The notes beneath the pieces are model-generated. The model saw only the letters and a list, made by a program, of their open reading frames with translations, made no database searches and had not been told where the DNA came from. A stretch of DNA of 10,311 nt from assembly GCA_023262065.1 (NCBI GenBank), contig JALRDW010000292.1, positions 1 to 10,311 of the forward strand, given 5' to 3'. Below are positions 1 through 7,727 of the stretch, piece after piece (positions within the stretch are counted from its first letter, which is position 1; every line of letters begins with the position of its first letter). Position numbers and translations under genes: made by a program. The stretch is from Acidimicrobiia bacterium (GTDB lineage: Bacteria; Actinomycetota; Acidimicrobiia; IMCC26256).

Positions 1-99
1 AAGGACCTCGGGGTGAACCGTGCGCCCGTCGGGCTCGCGCCGGGTGTGGCCGATGCCTTCCCGGGCGTCGAGATCACCTACCTCCAGCAGCGCGGGTAG
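1..99 (+). CDS. C-terminal fragment of an unidentified protein (5' end outside window)
   Basis: Reading from base 1 gives an open frame of 32 residues ending in TAG at 97-99. The last residues are VEITYLQQRG. Codon use is typical of the window, with G or C in almost every third position, and the next gene starts only 5 nt after the stop. This is therefore very probably the end of a real upstream gene in the same operon as the two genes that follow. The fragment is too short for me to recognise a family, and no motif can be named. Its function is unknown. Confidence 0.6.
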   Translation, partial: KDLGVNRAPVGLAPGVADAFPGVEITYLQQRG

Positions 100-104
100 C
101 ACCG

Positions 105-983
105 GTGACCGATTGGTTCGGCGTGACCCGCCGCAACGCCCGGTCGGTCCAGACGACGATCGGGTGGATCTTCTGGGATCCGGGTGCGCTCGAGCGGTAC
201 GCGGCACTCGGCCTGCCCGGTCCGCTCGGGTACCTCGCGTCGCGGGCGGCCCCGCTCGAGGACGCGGGTCCCGATGCCGTGATCGCGGCCTTCGGATCGA
301 TCAGCCCGGACGGCATCCGGTTCGCGTTCGATCTCGCCGCGCGGTCCGGCCGCCGCTTCCGGGAGTTCTGGGATGCGCGTGACGAGGCGGTGGTCGAGGG
401 CCTGGCGCGCTACGCCCCGGGGATCGTGGATCCGCTCATCGCCCTCGGCCCTCCGCTCTGGGAGGTCGTCGAGCGGCTCCCGCGCCCCGGCCGCACGTTC
501 TTCGGCGCCCACCTGGCGATGGGGCGCCCCGAGGACCCGCTCCTCTCGGGTTGGCATGCGGTCAACTGCATCCGGGAGTGGAGGGGCGACACCCACTGGG
601 CCCTCGTGGCCGCCGCCGGCCTGGACGGTCCGCAGGCCTCCATCCTCCACAACGCGTTCATGGCCTACGAGGGCGACTGGTTGGCCGAGTCGCGGGGGAT
701 CGGCGCGGAGGCGATCGAGTCGGGGTGGGCCTCGCTCGAGGCCCGCGGCCTCGCCCGGGGCCGGCGGGTCACGTCCGACGGGCTCCGACTGCGGGAGCAC
801 CTCGAGGACGAGACCGACCGGCTCTCGACCGTGGTGTGGGAACTGCTCGGTGAGGACCGGGCGCGGCGGTTCCCGATCGACTTCGAGCCGCCGTGCGAAC
901 TCCTGCTCGCGCGGGTCGACGAGACGGCGGGCCCGAACTACCAGCCGGCGTCGCGGGTACGCCCGGCGCGTCCGCAGGACTGA
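105..983 (+). CDS. SCO6745/SalK-like family protein with C-terminal winged-helix-like region
   Basis: The product is a 292-residue protein without signal peptide or membrane segments, so it is probably cytoplasmic. It matches my recollection of the actinobacterial SCO6745 family. Residues 41-50 (GYLASRAAPL) fit the family's N-terminal R-A-A-P-L motif. Residues 149-165 (GWHAVNCIREWRGDTHW) fit its central 'reH-RGDgH' signature. Residues 207-243 read W-x-x-L-x-x-x-G-L then a T-x-x-G-x-x-x-R-x-x-x-E-x-x-T-D-x-L pattern, which resembles a winged helix-turn-helix end. No biochemical role is established that I know of; DNA or ligand binding is only suggested by that end region. The GTG start at 105 follows the upstream stop by 5 nt and leaves a weak ribosome-binding site (GCGGG), so translation may be coupled. 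It ends 18 nt before the DUF2804 start, implying one operon. Confidence 0.85.
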   Translation: MTDWFGVTRRNARSVQTTIGWIFWDPGALERYAALGLPGPLGYLASRAAPLEDAGPDAVIAAFGSISPDGIRFAFDLAARSGRRFREFWDARDEAVVEGLARYAPGIVDPLIALGPPLWEVVERLPRPGRTFFGAHLAMGRPEDPLLSGWHAVNCIREWRGDTHWALVAAAGLDGPQASILHNAFMAYEGDWLAESRGIGAEAIESGWASLEARGLARGRRVTSDGLRLREHLEDETDRLSTVVWELLGEDRARRFPIDFEPPCELLLARVDETAGPNYQPASRVRPARPQD

Positions 984-1001
984 CGTGCGAGGATCGTGGT
1001 C

Positions 1002-2018
1002 GTGACCACGCATGAACCGGAGATCACCGGACCGGTCGACCTCGCACTGCCCGACGGTATGCACCTCAACCCCGCCGCCTCCGGTTGGTCGCGAAGCGTG
1101 CTGCACACCGCGAACCTCGCCGGGGTGTGGGGGCGCACGAAGCGGTGGGATTACTGGGCGGTGCTCGCCGGGGATCTCGTGGTGTCGAGCGTGTACGCGG
1201 ATGTCGACTACCTCGGTCTCGCCGATGTCTGGTGGTGCGACCTCGTCGACGGCAGCACCGGCGGCCGCGGGATCACGGTCCCGTTCGCCCGGGGGATCGC
1301 GCTCCCGGACCTCCCGGGTACCGCGCCGTTGCGGGCGCGCTCGCGCCACCTCGACCTTGCGGCCACTGACGACGAGGCGGGCACGACGCGGATCGAGGCC
1401 ACCTGGCGCGAGCGGGACGGTCGGCGCGGCGCGCTCGATGTGGCGATCGCGCTCCCCGCCGGGCACGAGTCCATGAACGTCGTCATCCCGTGGTCGGACC
1501 GGAGGTTCCAGTACACCTCGAAGCACCAGGCCCGACCGGCGACCGGTCGCCTGACGGTGGGCGACGCGTCGTGGGAGATCGGCGGCGCAGCGGGTGACGC
1601 GTGGGGCGTGCTCGATGTGGGACGGGGCCGCTGGCCCTACTCGACCGTGTGGAACTGGGGCGGCGGGGCCGGACGGGCCGACGACGGCACGGTGGTCGGT
1701 GTCCAGATCGGCGGGAAGTGGACCGAGGGCACGGGGGCGACCGAGAACGGGGTGATCCTCGACGGTCGCCTCACGAAGCTCGGTCGGGAACTCGTCTGGA
1801 CCTACGACTGGGACCGTCCGCTCGAGCCGTGGACGGTGCGTGACCCGGACGGTGCGCTCGACCTCGTGCTCACGCCCCGGTACGACAAGCACTCCCGGAC
1901 CGACGTCGGGGTCCTGCGCACCGAGACGCACCAGGTGTTCGGCACCTGGTCGGGGAGCGTCACCGACGACGGGGGTCGTCGGGTCACGTTCTCCGGACTG
2001 CAGGGGTTCGCCGAGGAG

Positions 2019-2036
<18 letters not shown>
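1002..2036 (+). CDS. DUF2804 domain-containing protein
   Basis: The product is a 344-residue soluble protein covering one full-length DUF2804 domain. The C-terminal half carries the family hallmarks: residues 201-220 (WGVLDVGRGRWPYSTVWNWG) and 237-250 (GGKWTEGTGATENG), followed by G-R-L-T-K-L at 255-260. The N-terminal half is beta-rich with many Trp and aromatic residues (for example W49, Y51-W52, W77-W78), suggesting a beta-sandwich fold related to lipocalin-like or AttH-like proteins; that part is inference. The family's function is unknown. I prefer the GTG at 1002 over the in-frame GTG at 996, because AGGA at 990-993 lies 8 nt before 1002 but only 2 nt before 996. The gene follows the SCO6745-like gene closely. 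Its 3' end overlaps the end of the convergent ATPase gene by 18 bp, so there is no room for a separate terminator. Confidence 0.9.
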
Positions 2037-4769
<2,733 letters not shown>

Positions 4770-4775
4770 GGGGGA

Positions 4776-4781
4776 CTCCTC
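4776..4781 (-). promoter_or_regulatory. Ribosome-binding site of the ATPase gene
   Basis: On the minus strand GAGGAG is followed by six bases and then the ATG at 4769. It is the strongest Shine-Dalgarno match in the window. It decides the start against the upstream in-frame candidates (ATG at about 4799 and the start at 4847), which have no well-spaced site. Confidence 0.8.
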
Positions 4782-4820
4782 GGTGACGATGACGCTCATC
4801 GACGCCGAAGGTCTCTCCCA

Positions 4821-4837
4821 CCACGAGTCGCTCGTGG
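4821..4837. repeat. Perfect interrupted inverted repeat upstream of the ATPase gene
   Basis: CCACGAG (4821-4827) and CTCGTGG (4831-4837) are exact reverse complements separated by TCG. The element sits about 50 bp upstream of the ATPase ATG. It could be an operator for a dimeric regulator, or a stem-loop in the mRNA leader. The symmetry is seen directly; the function is inferred. Confidence 0.5.
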
Positions 4838-4871
4838 CTACCGGCACCGGGTCGATGTGGGACCGACCGTA

Positions 4872-4899
4872 TTGACGGTGCCGATACTTGCGGGATACT
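4872..4899 (+). promoter_or_regulatory. Possible sigma70-type promoter pointing right, antisense to the ATPase leader
   Basis: TTGACG (4872-4877) and GATACT (4894-4899) are separated by 16 bp and fit -35/-10 elements on the + strand. No + strand gene begins downstream before 6400, so a real promoter here would make a short non-coding RNA or an antisense RNA against the end of the carotenoid oxygenase gene. A chance match is quite possible. Confidence 0.25.
4878..4899 (-). repeat. AGTATC direct repeat at 11-bp spacing, possible operator
   Basis: On the minus strand AGTATC occurs at 4899-4894 and again at 4888-4883, exactly 11 bp apart, about one turn of the helix. Such spacing is typical of tandem binding by OmpR/PhoB-type response regulators. 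The remaining five positions of each 11-bp unit do not match. The element lies about 110-130 bp upstream of the ATPase start, a sensible place for regulation. Confidence 0.3.
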
Positions 4900-4916
4900 C
4901 CCCTTCAGTGCCTCCT

Positions 4917-4930
4917 CCGACCGCGGTCGG
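4917..4930. repeat. 14-bp perfect palindrome CCGACCGCGGTCGG
   Basis: The 14 bases are their own reverse complement. They lie in the non-coding gap between the carotenoid oxygenase gene and the ATPase gene, about 150 bp upstream of the ATPase start. It may be a protein-binding site. In a region this GC-rich, symmetry of this length is only mildly surprising. Confidence 0.4.
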
Positions 4931-4953
4931 CAGGCGACTCCGGCACCTTACCC

Positions 4954-4972
4954 CCTGCCGGTCGGGGGCAGG
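4954..4972 (-). terminator. Possible stem-loop after the carotenoid oxygenase gene
   Basis: CCTGCC and GGCAGG form a 6-bp stem with a 7-nt loop, beginning about 7 nt after the oxygenase stop. On the minus strand it is followed by GGGTAAGG rather than a T-run, so it is not a classical intrinsic terminator. It is a plausible weak terminator or 3'-end stabilising hairpin. An alternative pairing of CCCCC with GGGGG is also possible. Confidence 0.3.
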
Positions 4973-4978
4973 ACTCGA

Positions 4979-6316
4979 TCAGGCGTCAGGGAGCCAGGAC
5001 CCGTGCGCCCCGAACGGGACGCGGCGGGGCAGTTCGACCCTCGCCACGGGATCGGCCGTGAAGTCCTGGGCCTCGAGCACGTTGAGGGTCGTCACGTCGC
5101 TGCGGTCATCGTGGGAGAGGCAGATGATCCAGCCCTCGTCCTCGCCCGCATCCGGACCCGCCGGCGCGAAGACCGGTTCGAACACGTGCACCGCCTCGTC
5201 GCCGAAGGAGTGGGTCTCGACCGCGCCGCTCCGGAGGTCGTACTTGTGGATCTCGGCCGTGAAGTCGGGGGAGGCGCCCGGGCGGAGACCGGCCATGTAG
5301 CCGAACCGGGCCGGCTGGCCGATGCGGCGGTCGTCGATCCGCGGGAAGTCGCCGTGGTGGTCGTCGAGGTGGGTCTCCGAGGACCGCCCGGTCGACAGAT
5401 CGAGGTTCCACTGCCACGGGGTCGACTGATCGCCGAGGTCGCTCATGCCGCCCTCCATGATCGAGGACGCCCGGCACACCTGGATGACGATCTCGTCGTC
5501 CTGCTCGTAGGCGTTGAACGAGTGGAACACCGTGCAGGGCTCGACCTCGAACCACCGGACGTCGGCGTTCGTGCCGGCGCGGGGCATGACCCCGATGCGG
5601 CCACCCTCCTCGCGCCGGAACCGGAACCCACCGTTGTCGATCGAGAACACGATCGGCAGATCGAAGAACAGCGAGTAGTGCTCGGTGATCGCGAAGTCGT
5701 GCATCATGATCGGGTTCGGGATCTCGATCTGCTCGGTCTGGACGAGGTTCCCGGCCGCGTCGACCCGGTGGTACGTGAGCCACGGCTCGTTCATGAACTG
5801 GTAGCCGAAGAACATGAGCTCGCCGGTCGTGGGACAGACCTTCGGGTGTGCGGTCATCGGCGTGGCGAGGCGACCGTCGAAGTCGAAGCACCCGACGGTG
5901 TTGAGCTCGCGGTCGAGCTGCCAGGGCAGGTGGGCCTCCTCGAGGGCGAGGATGCGGCCCGCATGCTCGATGACGTGGGTGTTCGCCGGGGACAGGCGGA
6001 GGTCGGCGATCCCCTCCATCATGTCGAGGTCGTTGTCGACGTAGGGGGTGTGCACGTACCGGTTTCGGTACGAGACCCGACCGTCGGCGATCTCGAAGCC
6101 GTGCACCATGCCCGCACCGAAGAACCAGTGCCACGGCACGCGCCCGGCCGGGTTGAATCCGTTGCGCAGGTACGCGCCGGACAGACCCTCGGGCATCGAT
6201 CCGATGACCGGAAGCGAGTCGATGGTCGCCTCGTCATCGATCGGCGAGAAGTTGCCCCGCATGAACCAGGGCGTGTCGGCCCCGAAGCGGTTCGGGCGTT
6301 CGTGCGTCGCGGTCAT
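4979..6316 (-). CDS. Carotenoid oxygenase family protein (carotenoid/stilbene cleavage dioxygenase type)
   Basis: This 445-residue enzyme has the length and motifs of the carotenoid cleavage oxygenase family, non-haem Fe(II) seven-bladed propellers that split an alkene bond with O2. The N-terminal motif G-A-Y-L-R-N-G-F-N-P (47-56) is present. The four expected iron ligands are visible: H157 (AHPKV), H206 (MMHDFAIT), H265 (VFHSFNAYE) and H438 (PFGAHGSW). E270 fits the usual second-shell Glu. There is no signal peptide, so it is probably cytosolic or peripherally membrane-bound. The substrate cannot be read from the sequence: carotenoids, apocarotenals and lignostilbenes are all used in the family. 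The ATG at 6316 follows GGGGGGAA at 6327-6320. It is transcribed divergently from the dioxygenase/HD pair, with 83 bp between starts. No carotenoid biosynthesis gene is in the window. Confidence 0.93.
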   Translation of the reverse strand: MTATHERPNRFGADTPWFMRGNFSPIDDEATIDSLPVIGSMPEGLSGAYLRNGFNPAGRVPWHWFFGAGMVHGFEIADGRVSYRNRYVHTPYVDNDLDMMEGIADLRLSPANTHVIEHAGRILALEEAHLPWQLDRELNTVGCFDFDGRLATPMTAHPKVCPTTGELMFFGYQFMNEPWLTYHRVDAAGNLVQTEQIEIPNPIMMHDFAITEHYSLFFDLPIVFSIDNGGFRFRREEGGRIGVMPRAGTNADVRWFEVEPCTVFHSFNAYEQDDEIVIQVCRASSIMEGGMSDLGDQSTPWQWNLDLSTGRSSETHLDDHHGDFPRIDDRRIGQPARFGYMAGLRPGASPDFTAEIHKYDLRSGAVETHSFGDEAVHVFEPVFAPAGPDAGEDEGWIICLSHDDRSDVTTLNVLEAQDFTADPVARVELPRRVPFGAHGSWLPDA

Positions 6317-6349
6317 GGCTTCCCCCCGGAAACTGGCGAGTGCGTTCCG

Positions 6350-6355
6350 AGGGTA
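6350..6355 (-). promoter_or_regulatory. Candidate -10 element for the carotenoid oxygenase gene
   Basis: TACCCT on the minus strand fits the TANNNT -10 pattern of actinobacterial housekeeping promoters. It would start transcription near 6343, giving a leader of about 27 nt that contains the GGGGGGAA ribosome-binding site. No convincing -35 is seen. Confidence 0.3.
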
Positions 6356-6387
6356 GCCGTGTTCACCGTCCGGCGGACGGGGGTGCC

Positions 6388-6393
6388 TACGAT
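6388..6393 (+). promoter_or_regulatory. Candidate -10 element, possible leaderless promoter of the dioxygenase gene
   Basis: TACGAT fits the TANNNT -10 pattern and is followed by exactly six bases before the GTG at 6400. That places the start codon at the expected transcription start. Together with the weak ribosome-binding site this suggests a leaderless mRNA, which is common in actinobacteria. No good -35 element is visible at 16-18 bp. Confidence 0.4.
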
Positions 6394-6399
6394 CGGGGC

Positions 6400-7176
6400 G
6401 TGGAGTCCCGGGTCTTCGAGCAGATCGACGCCGAGGCGGTCGAGTTCTTCCGGGCCAACGGCTGGGTCATGTCCCGCACCCTCGATGCAGCCGGGGCCGA
6501 GCGGCTCCGGGGCTGGGTCGACGAGATCATGGGCTGGCCCGACGACGAGGGGCCGTGGCTCCACTACCGGGAGATGACCGATGAGGGCCCGCGCCTGTGT
6601 CGGACCGAGAACTTCGTCCCGTACCACGAGGGCATCCGGGACCTGCTGACCTCGGGTCCGATGCTCGACGCTGCGAGCGCGCTCCTCGGGGAGCCGGCCG
6701 TGCTCTACAAGGAGAAGATCAACTACAAGGCGGCCGGCGGTGCCGGGTTCGCGCCCCACCAGGACGCGCCGGCGTACCGGTTCGTCGAGACGCACGTTTC
6801 ATGCATGGTGGCGGTCGATGATGCCGACGCCGACAACGGGTGCCTCGAGGTCGTCTCGGCGCGTCACGCCGAGGTCCTCCCGATGGACGATGACGGCTGC
6901 ATCCGGGGCGATGTCGTCGCCGCGCTGACCTGGGAGACGGTGCCCGTGCCGGCGGGCACCACACTGTGGTTCCACTCGCGCACTCCCCACCGCAGCGGTG
7001 CGAACGCCTCCGATCGACCCCGCCGCGCGCTGTACCCGACCTACAACGCGCGTCGGGAGGGTGACCTGCGGGACGCGTACTACGAGCAGAAGTTCGCCGA
7101 GTTCAACCAGGACTCCGGCGACGGTACGAAGGTGCAGGTGTCGCTCATCAACGACTTCCAGGGCCGGCCGGTGTGA
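6400..7176 (+). CDS. Phytanoyl-CoA dioxygenase (PhyH) family Fe(II)/2-oxoglutarate oxygenase, likely partner of the HD oxygenase
   Basis: This 258-residue protein is a full PhyH-family double-stranded beta-helix oxygenase. The iron-binding facial triad is H120-x-D122 (in [12 protein letters not shown]) and H197 (in TPHRSGAN). R208 or R209 downstream is placed to bind 2-oxoglutarate. Other conserved-looking blocks are LYKEKINYK (102-110), [16 protein letters not shown] (141-156) and [12 protein letters not shown] (189-200). It should hydroxylate a small substrate using O2 and 2-oxoglutarate. The HD gene overlaps its stop by 4 nt (GTGA), so the two are co-translated. By analogy with PhnY/PhnZ, where the PhyH-type PhnY hydroxylates 2-aminoethylphosphonate at C1, it may act on an organophosphonate; this rests on its partner and not on substrate residues I can identify. 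The GTG at 6400 is preferred to 6340 because the extra 20 residues look like non-coding DNA and a -10 element lies just upstream. Confidence 0.92.
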   Translation: MESRVFEQIDAEAVEFFRANGWVMSRTLDAAGAERLRGWVDEIMGWPDDEGPWLHYREMTDEGPRLCRTENFVPYHEGIRDLLTSGPMLDAASALLGEPAVLYKEKINYKAAGGAGFAPHQDAPAYRFVETHVSCMVAVDDADADNGCLEVVSARHAEVLPMDDDGCIRGDVVAALTWETVPVPAGTTLWFHSRTPHRSGANASDRPRRALYPTYNARREGDLRDAYYEQKFAEFNQDSGDGTKVQVSLINDFQGRPV

Positions 7177-7727
7177 GTCCGATCGAGAGCGTTGCCGATG
7201 TCCTCGCGCTGTACGCGCGGTACGGGGAGGACACATACGGCGAGGACGTCACGCAGAACGCGCACGCGCTGCAGTGTGCGGCGATCGCCGAGGCCGACGG
7301 TGCGAGCGATGCGCTCATCGTCGCGGCGCTCCTGCACGACATCGGCCACCTCGTACACCTCGACGAGACCGGTGCGGTCGCCGACGCCCACGAGGTCGAC
7401 GACGAGCACGAGGCCACCGGCGCCCGGGCCCTCGCCCGGGTGTTCGGCCCGGAGGTCACCGGTCCGATCGCGCTCCACGTCACGGCCAAGCGGTACCGGT
7501 GTGCGACGGAACCGGGGTACGCCGACGGACTCTCGCCGGCATCCGCCCTGTCGCTGGCGATCCAGGGCGGTCCCCTCGACGCCGATGCCTGCGAGGCCTT
7601 CGCCGCCCACCCGGCGGCGGCCGAGGCGATCCGGCTCCGGGGCTTCGACGACTGGGGCAAGCTCGCCGACGTCGAGGTCCCGGGCTGGGACCACTACCGA
7701 CCGATGATGGAGCGCCTCGCCCGCTAG
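7173..7727 (+). CDS. PhnZ/TmpB-like HD-domain di-iron oxygenase (probable C-P bond cleavage)
   Basis: This 184-residue HD-domain protein matches PhnZ, a mixed-valent di-iron oxygenase that cleaves the C-P bond of a 1-hydroxyphosphonate to release phosphate, rather than a plain phosphohydrolase. From memory of PhnZ, its metal ligands H34, H58-D59, H80, H104 and D161 correspond here to H31 (HALQC), H55-D56 (LLHDIGH, 53-59), H79 (DDEHE), H102 (LHVTAKRY, 101-108) and D159 (RGFDDWGK). The family-typical K106, the block QGGPLDADA (131-139) and the end [11 protein letters not shown] (169-179) are also present. E24 fits the PhnZ lid Glu; the lid Tyr is Y22, one residue nearer to it than I recall. Related MIOX-type enzymes share the chemistry but not these motifs. 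The gene is coupled by a 4-nt overlap to the dioxygenase and ends within the CTAG shared with the convergent sbcC gene. The exact substrate is unknown. Confidence 0.88.
   Translation: MSPIESVADVLALYARYGEDTYGEDVTQNAHALQCAAIAEADGASDALIVAALLHDIGHLVHLDETGAVADAHEVDDEHEATGARALARVFGPEVTGPIALHVTAKRYRCATEPGYADGLSPASALSLAIQGGPLDADACEAFAAHPAAAEAIRLRGFDDWGKLADVEVPGWDHYRPMMERLAR

Noticed and set aside
78..1931. 617-codon open frame on the minus strand opposite the SCO6745-like and DUF2804 genes
   Set aside because: It runs across two genes with clear family motifs on the + strand. Its product is rich in Arg, Pro and Gly with no recognisable domain, as expected of a shadow frame in GC-rich DNA.
4770..4847. 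N-terminal extension of the ATPase by 26 residues
   Set aside because: The strong GAGGAG site lies directly before the ATG at 4769, the extension has no counterpart in the pump family, and it would cover the inverted repeat in the leader.
6340..6399. 20-residue extension of the dioxygenase to a GTG at 6340
   Set aside because: The extension looks like translated promoter DNA, overlaps the candidate -10 elements and lies before the point where PhyH-like sequence begins.
5003..6577. 524-codon open frame on the + strand opposite the carotenoid oxygenase gene
   Set aside because: It crosses the true start and promoter region of the dioxygenase gene in another frame and has no domain, while the minus strand has all four iron-ligand histidines.
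6400..7176. Naming the dioxygenase TmpA
   Set aside because: TmpA belongs, as I recall, to the gamma-butyrobetaine-hydroxylase-like branch, whereas this protein has PhyH-type motifs. A trimethylated substrate cannot be claimed.
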